This document shows positions 11,147-21,950 of a stretch of 64,000 nt of DNA, piece by piece (positions within the stretch are counted from its first letter, which is position 1; each line of letters opens with the position of its first letter). The notes beneath the pieces were generated by a model. The model had not been told where the DNA came from. It searched no databases and was given only the letters and a program-made list of their open reading frames with translations. Both the position numbers and the translations under genes were made by a program. The DNA is taken from positions 3,720,001 to 3,784,000 of the forward strand of contig NW_026944383.1 in NCBI RefSeq assembly GCF_033439725.1. Direction: 5' to 3'. The DNA is from Neurospora tetraspora. Its lineage: Eukaryota > Ascomycota > Sordariomycetes > Sordariales > Sordariaceae.

Positions 11147-11446
11147 GCGGGACGTTCGGGCATAATGATGATGATGAATCTGGGCCAAGAGTAATCAAGT
11201 CGCATACGCGCTAATGGATCATCGGTACCCTTGGGCTCTGTAGAACAAATACATTTGCAACATGACAAACTTAGCGAGCAGACGAGACAGCCGTGTTTGT
11301 CAAGACTGGTTATTCAAAGACGTCAATTCCGTTCCCAGTTACGCATGATGTAATCAGCTGGATATATGATCTATTTTTATAGACAAAAGGAGTTGTTTAC
11401 GTCTAGATCTAAAGCTACCAGATCAGGTCAAGTCTAACCCCCGAAC
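11147..11446. other. Intergenic, convergent 3' flanks of PUP3 and NCA-1
   Basis: A 300-bp AT-richer stretch between two stop codons that face each other. No open frame or repeat of note. Confidence 0.6.
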
Positions 11447-14400
11447 CTAGAGATCCTTATTCTTTTCCAAGGGCGCCGAGCTGGGGGTGCTTTGGACGAA
11501 GAACTTGCGCTCCACAGCCTTAAGAAGTTCGTCAAGAAGCCTAGACGAGATATTAGCGTACTGTTGAGAAAACAACACAGAAGACGGGGCAAGGAACTTA
11601 CACAACAGGTGCGCTGATGACGATCACGGCCTTCCACTCGGCCCAGTTCAAGGGCAGGATCGAAAAGAGGGTCTGAAGGATGGGAGTGTAGAGAAGGGCG
11701 AAGTGCAAGGCCATGGACAGACCGATAGCATAGACGAGCATCATGTTCTTCCAAACAGGGAGCGTCAAGAGAGATTCGCTGGAGGAGAGAGCGTTCATGG
11801 CGTTGAACATCTCAATGACGACCAAGATGGAGAGCGAGACAGTCGAACCGGCCTTGGCCATGTCGTTCGAGAACATGGCGCAGCCAATCTCTGGGAACTC
11901 GGTAGAGCAGCGGTGGAAATGAGACAGCTGGTAGAAGCTGATCTGAGGTCCCTCCGAGTAGAACATGAACCACCAAGCATAACCGGCGACGGTAGCGAGA
12001 CCGACGTAGGTACCAATGACGAGATAACGGAAGAAGAGCCATCCGCCGATGAGTTTCTCGTCACGCTTTCTGGGGTTGCGACGCATGATATCGTGGTCAG
12101 GGGGGTTGAACGACAAGGCGGTAGCGGGGAGACCGTCGGTGACCAAGTTCACCCACAGAAGCTGAACCGGGATCAGAGCCTCAGGCATGCCGAGAGCGGC
12201 CGTCAAGAAGATAGAGACGACCTCGCCGATGTTGGAAGAGATGAGATAGCGGATGAACTGCTGGGTGTTGTTGTAGATGGCGCGGCCTTCCTCGATGGCG
12301 ACCTCGATAGTGGCAAAGTTATCATCAGCAAGCACCATGTCAGCAGCGAGCTTCGACACGTCGGTGCCGGAACCCATAGCAACACCAATATCAGCCTTCT
12401 TCAGAGCAGGAGCATCGTTGACACCGTCACCAGTCATAGCAACGACCTCGCCGAGAGATTGGAGGAGGTCAACCAGCTTGGACTTGTGAGTAGGCTCCAC
12501 GCGAGAGAACAAAGAAGCAGTCTTGGCGGCCTCGAGCTGCTCACCAGGGCTAAGGTTATCAAACTCGCGACCAGTATAGCTCTTGCCAGTCAAATCCTCG
12601 TTAGGGCCAAAGACACCAATCTGACGGCAGATGCTCTCAGCAGTGTTGCGGTTATCACCGGTGATCACGACGACGCGAATGCCAGCATCCTTGCACTTCC
12701 TGATAGAAGCAGCAACTTCAGGGCGAGGAGGGTCAAGCATGCCGACGAGACCGATGAGAGTAAGGTTCTGTTCGAGAGAGGCATATTCGGCGGTAGACTT
12801 GGCGGTGTGAAGAAGAGGGTTACCATCGACGTTGTCCAAGCTAGCCAGAGCGATGACACGCAGACCGCGGTTGCCATACTCGACAACCTCCTTCATGAGG
12901 AGTTCGGACATGTTACGATCCAGTTGTACCTTCTTGCCACTGGGACCGAGAAGAGCGTGAGTGCAGCGTTCGATGAGCGATTCAGGGGCTCCCTTAACGA
13001 GAAGCTTCTGCTGACCATCACCCTCAACCAAGACGGACATGCTCTTGCGGTCACGCGAAAACTCGTAGGTGGCAAGACGCTGGTACTTCTTCTCGTACCA
13101 GGAGCTAGCGTAGTGAACGCGATCCTTAGGAGGGCAATCGGAGGGGGCGCAAGGGCCGATCTTCTCAGCCAAAACACGGAGGGCGCCTTCGGTAGCTTCA
13201 CCCACGTTCGAGAAAGTGCCGGTAGAGGGATGGTAGTCAAGACGGGCATCGTTGCAGAGAGCGGCGACTTCGGTCAACTGAAGAATGGTAGCGGAGTTTT
13301 GAGCAAGATCGGTCACCTCCTTGCCCTGCGACTTGATAGCGCCCTTGGGTTCAAAGGTAGTTCCCTCAACATCCAGCTCCTCTAGATCAGTACCATCTTG
13401 GTTGAAATAGACGATTTTGTTAACGCTCATTTGGTTGGTGGTCAAAGTGCCGGTCTTGTCAGAGCAAATGACGCTGCAACTGCCCAGGGTCTCAACAGAC
13501 GGAAGACTTCTCACTACGGCGTTCTTAGCTGCCATCTTGCGAGTTCCAAGGGCAAGGCAGGTGGTGATGACAACCGCAAGACCCTCAGGGATGGCCGCAA
13601 CGCCAAGGGAAACGGCGATCTTGAGGTAGTAGATGGCACCCTTGGTCCAGTTTCCATGGCTAGGGTCGGCGAAGTTGGGGATGTTGATGAGCCAGACGAG
13701 AACGCAGATGATAGTGATGACCTTGGCGAGCTGGTCTCCGAAGTCATTGAGCTTTTGCTTCAAGGGGGTAGGCTCGGAGATCTGGGCGGTGATGCTCTCG
13801 TGAATGTCGCCGATAGCTGTGTTGGAACCAGTCAAGACAACGACGGCTTTGGCGTGACCAGTGACAACAGTTGTACCCGAAAACAGCATATTGACCTGAT
13901 CCTGCAAGACAGCCTTGTCATCGCTAACAACGGCCTGGAAGTCTTTCCCGACGCTTTCACTTTCTCCGGTCAAGATGGCCTGGTCCACAGCAAAGCTGTT
14001 GCTTTCGATCGAGATCAATCTGCAGTCAGCAGGGATGCGAGCACCAACAGCAATGTCAACGATATCGCCTGGCACAAGATCCTCGGCCTTGATACGAGTA
14101 ATCTGCCCATTGCGCACCACGTTGGCCTCGTTGGCCGAATATTCTTGCAAAGCAGCAATCGCCTTCTCGGCACTGCTTTCCTGGGACACTCCAACAACGG
14201 CGTTGAGAATAAGGATTGTCAAGATGACGGCGGGGTCGACGAAGGCGCTCCAGCCGCCCTCGTCCTCGAAAAGCGCGAGTACGAACGAGATGGCGGCAGA
14301 GCCCAGAAGGATGAGAACCAGCTGGTCTTTAAATTGTTCCAGGATAAGCTCCCAGATGGGTGTCGGAGGTTCCTCGGGGATGGCTGAGGCAGGCAGAACG

Positions 14401-14584
14401 GTTAGCAAAGGCCATTGATAGAACAACTAAGCTGAATTCTAAGAATCTTGTAGAGAAAGCGCATACCATTCTTCCCGTGCTTGGCCCTGGACTGAGCTAC
14501 TTGCTCGTCACTTAGACCGGTGGTAGGGTCGACGCCTAAGGTGCTGAGGACCTCATCGACGGGCTTTGCGAACGCGGCCTCCAT
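11447..14584 (-). CDS. nca-1: SERCA-type calcium-transporting P-type ATPase
   Basis: Three exons: 14584-14467, 14383-11602 and 11540-11447, giving 997 aa. It pumps Ca2+ into the ER or vacuolar system by ATP hydrolysis (P2A ATPase). Visible motifs: TGES at about 178-181 (actuator), PEGL at 305-308 in the Ca-binding helix M4, phosphorylation site DKTGT with Asp348, KGAPE at 503-507 (nucleotide site), and TGDGVNDAP at 690-698. The N terminus [19 protein letters not shown] is the usual SERCA start; an in-frame upstream ATG at 14665 would add 27 residues not found in the family. The last exon supplies [14 protein letters not shown] and the end EKNKDL. Introns have GTATGC and GTAAGT donors. The coding strand is so biased that the complementary strand is open for hundreds of codons, which has no coding meaning. 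Confidence 0.96.
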
Positions 14585-16300
14585 GTTCACAAAGGTTTGT
14601 TCGAAGTTGCGAAAAGCAAAGCGTAACGGCGCTGTTCGGCGGAAATCGAAAAGTGAAGGCTCCAAAGAGCTTCAACGAGAGATTGGAAAACGCCCCAGCA
14701 GTCTAGGAGCTAAAGTTCACAGTCTTCAAGAACAAGGCCTTGAATAGAAAACGGTGAAAAGACACGCTTATAGCAGTATCATGGAATCAGAGCAAGAGAA
14801 AAAGATTGTAGCTAGCCTCGTCGAAGAGGTGGCCTTTGGTGAAAAAAATAATGGTCTTGAATTATTCAGCCATGATGTACTACCCTTCGGCCAGGGTACA
14901 TGTCTGTGCTGCGACGTGTCCAGTTCTACAAAAGTCGCCTCTCTTCGGCGCACGGCATTTCTGACTCGAGTAGGTATGGTTCAACTGGAATGCGGCGGCT
15001 CAGACGCTGTACAACGGCGCGGGTAGGTAGCTGGGGGTCACTCCCCTCCACTGGGGTGTCGCTGTCCACACCAGTGACGGAACGGGGGCCACTGACAGGG
15101 CAGGCCCGATCCTCCCCCAGCGGAATGGAACCAGCACCTTCCTCCTCCGGGCCCTGGACCAACCTCCAACCGGAACCTCGAAATCGCAAGCGATGCGACC
15201 GAACTGTCACGGTGCCCCCACATTCCCTTCCTCTGGCTCCCGGCCCAGCCCCGGCAAGTGGCACCGCCCTGCATCTCGATGCCGTCACCGGATTTCGAGA
15301 TCGTTTCCTTAAATTACAGGGGAACAAGACAAGAGATTCGACCGGTGATCGCTAAAGAGGGCCAATGTCAGAGATATTAGCGTCGGGCAGTGTTGACAGT
15401 GTCCAGGTGAGCCCAGGCTCCGCGCTAGCCATGACATTGACTACCAAGTCAAGGGTTACAGCTCTTTGTTCGCCATGCTGTTTTTGTTTATCGTTTGCAC
15501 TTTGGGGATGCAACTGAAAGCAGGGCGCCCACGGCATGGCAAACACATGGGGCGGAGAAGAGCGAGACGTTACGGTGTGGGTAGGTTTTAGAACTTTCTA
15601 GCTCAAACTGTCATTATCAGCCTCTTTCCTTCCAGATCTGGAAAGACGTTCTGATGGCTAAGTTCGACAAGAACACCACGAGTCGCGATGAACTGCCTGA
15701 TAAGAAACAGTGTGGTAAGTGGAAGGTAAGCACATGAAAATCATCATATCGGAAACACATTTGTGTAGATGACTTCTGCAGCTTGTCAACATATCGCACT
15801 GCCTTCCGATCTGGTTCTGTTCGACGTTCCACGGCCAAGTGAAATGGGACGGCGCATCTGAGCCGTTTGAGGACCGATGGGATATGGCGAATGAGATACC
15901 CAAATCGATTGGCGAACGACCTCGTAACAAGATTACTGGAGAACCATGTAAACGGACATTACGAAGGCTGTGTAAACGGAGCAAATTATGGCTGATGGTT
16001 TACGACCTGAACATGTTAATGAGCATAATCTCCGAAAAAAAAGTAAAAGTCGGTTTTGATACCGATGAAATTCATGAAATCTACCCCGCCAACCCCACCT
16101 CCCGTACGAAGCTCGCCAAAGTCAATAAACCGCCAAAGCGAACGACAGGCAGTAACAAGCGAAGCAACCTGAGACAAGCAGGCAGACAGCAAGACATTAC
16201 AAACGTCCTACAGACCTTACAGAAACAATATCCGAGCGATAAACCTGCAAATTTCCTCCTAAGACACTACAGCCAGTCACCTTCATCAAACAAGAACACC
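14585..16300. other. Intergenic, divergent promoters of NCA-1 and tubulin cofactor A
   Basis: About 1.7 kb. Frames such as 14900-15355 (+) and 14926-15327 (-) overlap each other and have no recognisable product. From 15839 a frame runs without a stop into the ATG of the cofactor A gene (see findings). No repeat or RNA gene was recognised. Confidence 0.55.
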
Positions 16301-16782
16301 ATGGCTCCCCCCTCAGCTCTCAACATCGCGACCCAATCGGTCAACCGCCTCGTCAAGGAGGAGTCGTACTACCACAAGGAGCAGACCTCCCAAGAGGCCC
16401 GCATCAAGAAGCTCCAAGACGAAATTGCCGCCAACAGCCCCGAGCTGGACAGTAACGCGCCCTACGTTCTCAAGCAGGAGGTACGTTTTCTTAGGTCCCC
16501 TTTTCCACCCACCCTAAAACACCGTGCATGAAACATGCAAACCCAAACCCAGAAGCTAGGACATAGTCAACCCTAACCCTTCTTTGTTCATGAACATAGC
16601 AAACGGCGCTTGAAGAGACCAAGGCTGTGTTTGGCCCCCTCACCAATAGGATTGCTGAGGCGGTTCAGAAGCTTGAGGAGCAGATTGCTATTTCTGAGAG
16701 TGAGGGTTCTGCTTCCGAGGAGGATCTGAAGAAGGCTAAGGAGGCGTTGGAGAATGGTAAGAAGCTGACGGAGAGCGCTTGA
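16301..16782 (+). CDS. RBL2: Tubulin-folding cofactor A
   Basis: Two exons, 16301-16480 and 16600-16782, separated by a 119-nt intron (GTACGT donor, CCTAACC branch, CATAG acceptor), give 120 aa. The protein is an all-helical small chaperone that binds beta-tubulin released from or heading to the folding pathway. Sequence support: NIATQSVNRLVKEESYYHKE at the start, then the alternating charged helix ARIKKLQDE, and in exon 2 QTALEETKAVFGPL and helices rich in Glu and Lys ending LTESA. Typical members are 105-125 aa, which fits the ATG at 16301 rather than the in-frame upstream ATGs of the same open frame. The gene is head to head with NCA-1 and its 3' end meets that of THOC7. Confidence 0.92.
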
Positions 16783-17051
16783 GGGGTGAATGTCGAACGG
16801 AATGGTTTGGACGAGGAAACGATGGAACCCTTTCTCTAGCAAGTAATTTATTCAATGCGACCTACGGAGTGATTTGGTCCTCGGAGTCTTTAAAGAGGTC
16901 ATCATTAGGAATTCGCGATGAACCCCAGGTACAATCAAACTTGATTCTAGGCCTATGATGATTATCATAAAAGAGCCGACCGGATCTAACGTACAAAGCT
17001 ACACCGTGCGTCCCATTTCTCTCATGCCGCCATTCCTTTCTTCTACAACCC

Positions 17052-18236
17052 TCACGTGGTGTCCATGGTGTCCTCGTCAGCATTGGGACCGTCAACCGTG
17101 ATCCGCGGCCGCGGCGGGGTTTGGTCCGGCAGAGGCGAAAGAGGACTATCCGGCTCCTCGACTTCCTCCTCATCATCCTTGACCTCAGTCATCTCCACAT
17201 CAGTGCCCTGTGCCGCCTCATTACCATCACCTCTATCCATAGAACCCTCCCGGCTAGCTTCCTGGCTTGTCGCTTGCGAGTAACCTCCCGAGACGTCATG
17301 GGGCGGCTTGAGGAATGACTGGTTCTCATCACCCGGGGCAGGAGTATCGCGCGCCGGTGTCCTCGCGCCAAGTGTCGAGACGGGATGGGGTGTGCCAGCG
17401 GCGTCACCGCTCTCGGCTCCGCTCTTGGCTGGTAGTCCGCTATCCGGCCTCGGGGTTGCATTGCCGCTAGAAATGCCGGGCCGTGGGGTCTGTCCGGCGT
17501 CCGCCTCGGTGTCGCCAGCACCGCCTTCGTCGTCACCCATGCCTTCGCGGCGCTCCACCTCCTCCTTCTCATCACGGATCAGCCGCCTCAACCGCATGCT
17601 CTCATCCATAATCTTGGCAAACTGGTCGCGCCGCTCATGCCACGTGATACCGTAGGTCTCGCTCTCCGTCTTCAACTCGGCAATTTCCTCCTCCAATTTC
17701 CTCAAGTTCGCCGCCTGCTCTGCCCTGGTACGCAGTGCAGGGTTGTTGGTGATCTTGTCAGCCAGCTCATCGAACTTCTTGCGCTGCTCGAGTGTGGCGC
17801 GGGCCTGCTCTAGTTGAACACGCAACTGGACCGTGTTGTTGCGCACCGCCTGTGCCGTGTTAAGAATGCGCTCACGCTCGGCGACATATCGTTCACGCTC
17901 ACGCTCGTTGGCAGTCAGAAGAAACTGAAGCCGCGCGATGCTGCTATCAAAGGCGGCAAAGTCCAGGATAATGTCCTCCTTGAGCTGAGCAAGGTCTGAT
18001 GTGGCTGAGTCGCCGGCCGCAGTGGGCGTCTGGACTTCCTGCTCCGTCGTTCCAGCAGTCGCGCCATTGCCCTCCGGAGGTGGGGTGTGTGCTTGACGAG
18101 CTCTCGAGAGGGTCAAGGAGTGAAGAGTGCTGAGACGCTTTGTCACGCGCTTGAAGGGCTTCTCCTCCACGTTCAGAAGTCGTGACTTGTGGAGCTCATT
18201 CTCCTCTTTGTCGTCGAGCAAGCCCCAGGAAGCCAT
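17052..18236 (-). CDS. THOC7: THO complex subunit 7 (THOC7/Mft1 family)
   Basis: Single exon, 394 aa. The THO complex couples transcription elongation to mRNA packaging and export in the nucleus. Residues 1-45 (MASWGLLDDKEENELHKSRL ... FKRVTKRLSTLHSL) and a long coiled coil at about 85-235 (heptad-like; the ERERERYVAERERIL and QLEQARATLEQRKKFDELA segments) match the THOC7 family layout. The block KFDELADKITNNPALRTRAE corresponds to the conserved YDALAKVI-type segment. Animal THOC7 is about 200 aa; here a 160-residue Pro/Ser/Thr/Asp-rich tail follows, with an acidic patch KDDEEEVEEPD near the end. An in-frame ATG at 18425 would add 63 residues with no family match, so I used 18236. It is head to head with elongin A. 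Confidence 0.86.
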   Translation of the reverse strand: MASWGLLDDKEENELHKSRLLNVEEKPFKRVTKRLSTLHSLTLSRARQAHTPPPEGNGATAGTTEQEVQTPTAAGDSATSDLAQLKEDIILDFAAFDSSIARLQFLLTANERERERYVAERERILNTAQAVRNNTVQLRVQLEQARATLEQRKKFDELADKITNNPALRTRAEQAANLRKLEEEIAELKTESETYGITWHERRDQFAKIMDESMRLRRLIRDEKEEVERREGMGDDEGGAGDTEADAGQTPRPGISSGNATPRPDSGLPAKSGAESGDAAGTPHPVSTLGARTPARDTPAPGDENQSFLKPPHDVSGGYSQATSQEASREGSMDRGDGNEAAQGTDVEMTEVKDDEEEVEEPDSPLSPLPDQTPPRPRITVDGPNADEDTMDTT

Positions 18237-19160
18237 CTTGTAGTTGTGGTGTGGTATCGAGGTGCTCGGCGTCAATGCTGGATTGTTTCGATGGACGTGA
18301 ATATGATTGAGAAGCAGTCCAATAATGCGGGGAAAACCAAAGAGTGAAGTGGAAGTCTTCGACTGCGCCGGACGAGTTCGTGCAATCTGGTGAGTTTCTT
18401 TGTTTGTTGAATGTATTAAGGTCAAAGGATTGAAGAGGCTGATAGTCCGATATATGGGTGGAAGACTGACGGTTAGTTACCAATTGTATGGACTGCTGAA
18501 ACCTGAAGCATGGACCTCTTGGCGGAGAAGGGAGTATTTTCGTTGGTGGATGCACCGCACTGCAGGGCAGGTGGGGGTCACATAATAGTAGCCGTCAAGG
18601 TTCCGCTTGCCTGTTCAATAGCATCGAATAGGCTCGACTCCCAGCTGATCGCCAGGTGTACCAAGCATGTACCCCTCGGACATTTTACGCTGCAGCTCTG
18701 CTTCGCCCCAGTGGTCTGTGTACTTGGGAGTACATCAGCCAGCTGAGACCTACAAATAGAAACGGACAACTCCAACAGCCAGTCGGTCAACCTCAACCTT
18801 AACCTTCACTCCAGATTCTTCTTACACCAAACAACCTAACGGTCGGATCTGGTTACCATATACCATTGGTCGCTTCGAAGACATCCTGAGGGACATTCTT
18901 GATTCAATCACAATCGGAATTCTACGAACGAACATACCATCGCTCTATAGCTATCGTCATCCAGCTACTCCTCGTCTCACTTCCCGTTCATTACGTCGTC
19001 AACCATCAAAGGGAAGGTTGTGACACGCTGCGGATTACTACACTCTCGTACATCTCCGACTACCAATTGTCCTCGATATTTTTCGACGCCAAATAAACAA
19101 ATCCCAGACTCCTACCCGTTACCTGAGCATAACAACAAAGAGCCCCTTACTTCGGTCACC
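18237..19160. other. Intergenic, shared promoter of THOC7 and elongin A
   Basis: A 924-bp divergent interval. Pyrimidine-rich leader sequence precedes the elongin A ATG. An in-frame ATG at 19020 lies upstream of the chosen elongin start. No other feature was recognised. Confidence 0.55.
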
Positions 19161-20402
19161 ATGTCTGGACCACGCTCACTGCTCGACATGGCTCTCAAGC
19201 TAGCCATCGATAATGTCCAGGACATCACTTGCCTGGACGACGTGCCACCAAAAATCGCTAGCCAGATCCTCAAAGCCGTCAGAACACCAGAACACCTCCG
19301 CACGATTGAGCTCCATAGCGGCGACGAGATCTGCGAGCTGACCGCTGAACACTGGCGCCGCTTCATCCAACGCAAGTACGGACTTCTCCACAACAAGCAC
19401 CGCTGGGAACCAAGCAATCCGAAATCATGGCACAAAGTCTACGAGAAGTACGGCAAACTTCAAAAGGAGTCAGACGAAGCAGCCACCGAGGCTCTCAGGG
19501 CGACGATGGCCGCGGCCAACAGCCAAAAATCATCACGCACAACCACCATTGTCTCTGCCCAAGTCGCTCGCAAGCTGCCGGCCCCCAAGGCCCGTTCTTT
19601 CGGACCTGGCTTCCGTGGATTCAGCACCTCCTCAGATCCGCCCATGAAAAGAGCAACCTTCCTGCAAAAGGCCACCAGGGAGGCGAAGCAGGACGCACAC
19701 CGCCGCAAACTCGCCAAGCCTTCCGTCATGCTGATGGCCAGGAAGACGGAACTCACCCGGGCTCCTGAAAGAATGATTCAAGAGAAGCGTATCCAAAACC
19801 AATTCGACGTCGATTCCGCCCCGATCATCGAGGGCCCTCGGATCAGACCCGCAACAAGCTCACGACAACAGAAGGACCGAGAAGCTCGCCTTCTGCTGAT
19901 CAAGAACGGAGGAGGAAAAAGTGGCAGCTCCGGAATGGCTCCCAATGTGCTGAGCTTTGACGACGACGAGGACGACCACCATTACGACAACGACCACAGC
20001 AACAACAGAGGTGCTTCGGGCGGTGACATAGACGATCTTTTCGGCGATATGGACGACGAAGACGCTGGCAGCCCCCCTCCCAAGAGCGCCTCACCCCCTT
20101 CCAAACCGAAGCGCGGCCTTCTTTCCGCTAGTCCTGGTGCCAACTCCCGACCACGAGCCGCTGCTGCCAGTGCTAGACCGACCTCTACGAGTGGCTCGCC
20201 GCCCTCTGCAAAGCCACAGACCACCACCACCACCAGTCGACCTTCAGCTTCGACATCACATGCTGGCAGCTCAACTAATCCCGGACGCCCTCAGCCTGCG
20301 GCATCATCGTCTTCAGGTAGCCGACCTGGAAGCCCGCCTGGGGCTAAGCGCAAGCAGGTGGACATCTTCATGAAGCCTGCCAAGAAAGTTCGTCGAATTT
20401 GA
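19161..20402 (+). CDS. ELA1: Elongin A (RNA polymerase II elongation factor SIII subunit)
   Basis: Single exon, 413 aa. Elongin A stimulates RNA polymerase II elongation and, with elongin C and a cullin, acts in ubiquitination of stalled polymerase. Residues 6 to about 115 are the family domain: SLLDMALKLAIDN looks like the BC box that binds elongin C, followed by VPPKIASQILKAV, the HWRRFIQRKYG helix and WHKVYEKYGKLQKE. The rest is low complexity, with Arg/Lys segments, an acidic stretch SFDDDEDDHHYDND near residue 255, a second acidic patch, and a Ser/Pro/Thr-rich tail ending KPAKKVRRI, which may serve as a nuclear signal. The ATG at 19161 directly precedes the conserved domain; an upstream in-frame ATG adds 47 residues of leader-like sequence. 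Confidence 0.87.
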   Translation: MSGPRSLLDMALKLAIDNVQDITCLDDVPPKIASQILKAVRTPEHLRTIELHSGDEICELTAEHWRRFIQRKYGLLHNKHRWEPSNPKSWHKVYEKYGKLQKESDEAATEALRATMAAANSQKSSRTTTIVSAQVARKLPAPKARSFGPGFRGFSTSSDPPMKRATFLQKATREAKQDAHRRKLAKPSVMLMARKTELTRAPERMIQEKRIQNQFDVDSAPIIEGPRIRPATSSRQQKDREARLLLIKNGGGKSGSSGMAPNVLSFDDDEDDHHYDNDHSNNRGASGGDIDDLFGDMDDEDAGSPPPKSASPPSKPKRGLLSASPGANSRPRAAAASARPTSTSGSPPSAKPQTTTTTSRPSASTSHAGSSTNPGRPQPAASSSSGSRPGSPPGAKRKQVDIFMKPAKKVRRI

Positions 20403-21248
20403 GAGGAGGATTTCAAAGGAACAGGGTTGTGGTTAGGAATCAAGGATCCTCGTGTGGTCTTGGGGGGAAGACTCGAGTAGGACTGTTATGGCTGGGAATC
20501 AAGGATCCTCGTGTGGTCCTGGGGGAAATACTCGAGCAAGACTGTTATGGCTGGGAATAAAGGATTTAGGGAAGTTATGGAGTTGGGATGCTTATGGGAA
20601 TTGAGATTGGAAATCTCCTGCTTATCCCTGAAAGAGAAGGGATGGGCGTATATGACTTGGAGGAAGTTCTAGGTACTATATTTACGGTTCGGGAGGATCA
20701 ACATGTTTATCGTCTGAGCGGTTTGGGATCTTTCATGGGGAAATGGGCGTTATTTTGGAACAACAGAACTACACAGCGGAACGGCTCAGGCCAAATCTAC
20801 AGTGGGATATGGATGAACAGCGACGTATATGCTTTTCCGCGCGACAATGGAACCACATCTTTGGGACTCCAATCTTCTGACCCGATCTGGTTCAATATCG
20901 TGTGATTTGATTACCTGCCTTGAGGTTCCTGTGGAGAGAAGAAATCCTCCCCTAGGTCACACAAGCTTCCTGACGGCAAGTATTTCCCCCGTTATCAGCA
21001 TTTGCCATTTAGATATGGACGGAGTTCCCACATCTCTTTGCTGTTCTTCCGCCAACGATGTCCCATCCTCAACCTTCCGCGGACCGGTAGCCCAGTCGTT
21101 CAAAAACGAGAACTTCCGTATCTGTGTGCCAAAGCACCGCCGTATGTCATCCACTCCATCAATGTGTTGGGTAAATGTCGTTATCTCATTAATTTATGCG
21201 TATGTATGTTTCTCGGAACTAAAACGAAAGTTTTTTTCTCGAAAAAGA
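20403..21248. other. Intergenic, convergent 3' flanks of elongin A and NEDD8
   Basis: Contains a 59-bp tandem repeat (20436-20566, listed apart). Frames such as 20829-21425 (+) overlap NEDD8 exons on the other strand and are shadows. Confidence 0.55.
20436..20566. repeat. 59-bp tandem repeat, two full copies and a partial third
   Basis: The phrase GGAATCAAGGATCCTCGTGT starts at 20436 and again at 20495; a diverged third start GGAATAAAGGAT is at 20554. The period is 59 bp and the first two copies differ at a few positions only. It lies just after the elongin A stop codon, so it probably belongs to its 3' UTR or 3' flank. Each unit holds GGATCC and CTCGAG sites. Its role is unknown. Confidence 0.85.
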
Positions 21249-21950
21249 CTACCACCTTCCACCTCTAAGAGCCAAAACGAGATGGAGGGTCGCGCCGCCC
21301 TCGAGTTGGTAATCGGTTGCCGTCTTGTCATCGACCCTGTTTTCCGCTATCGTGTCAGACACCAACTTCTACTTCTTGACTTCGACGACTTTCTTTACCA
21401 ACGCAAAACAGGATGTTGGATGTGATTTAGGTAGGTAGGTAAGGTCAGAAACTTACATCTGCTTTCCGCCAAAGATCAGACGTTGCTGTACGGGAGGGAT
21501 ACCCTCCTTCTCTTCGACCTTCTCCTTGATGTGGGCGACCTGTGTGTAGTTGCCGAATTAGTCGGATGTTCGAACGAGTTCGTAGTCATCTGTCTCCCTC
21601 TCCCTGGGCAAAATATATCGTGGTGGTGACAAATCGATCGTTCCGTTTTCGTTTTCGCTTCGCGGCTGGGACGGTCGTCGATTTACTCGCGCGCGAGCGC
21701 AAATCTCGACACAAACAAAACCGAACGCACCTTGGTATCGGGCTCAATGTCGAGCTCGATCTCCTTGCCTGTAAGAGTCCGGACCCTTTCGCGAACAAAG
21801 GAAAAGAAACGGTTAGCTATGGTACTGACTGGCCACTGGCCCTGAGATCAAGAAGCATAGGCAGCATAGGTAGCTATGCAAGCCGCAATATGCATACTGC
21901 CACTGCGACTGTCGGAGGAGGAAAGGCGAGAAAGCTCACTTGATCTGCAT
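21249..21950 (-). CDS. RUB1: NEDD8/RUB1 ubiquitin-like modifier
   Basis: Four exons: 21950-21940 (11 nt), 21785-21731, 21539-21457 and 21336-21249, giving 78 aa. NEDD8 is attached to cullins by its own E1-E2 cascade and activates cullin-RING ubiquitin ligases. The joined protein begins [19 protein letters not shown], continues [20 protein letters not shown] and LIFGGKQM, and ends [12 protein letters not shown]. Ala at position 72 before LRGG, and Glu-rich positions KEKVEEKEG, separate NEDD8 from ubiquitin, which has Arg72. The C terminus carries two residues (RW) after the di-glycine, to be removed by a processing protease. Introns show GTGAGC, GTGCGT and GTAAGT donors and AG acceptors; all phases agree. 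No exon is long enough to stand out as an open frame. Confidence 0.93.

Noticed and set aside
11703-14387. Long open frames on the plus strand opposite NCA-1 (560 and 329 codons)
   Set aside because: They mirror the biased codon use of a long, highly expressed gene on the other strand. The translations show no domain, and the minus-strand SERCA reading is certain.
16565-16582. Telomere-like CCCTAACCCT in a tubulin cofactor A intron
   Set aside because: Only one and a half units, and CTAAC is the expected branch site of the intron.
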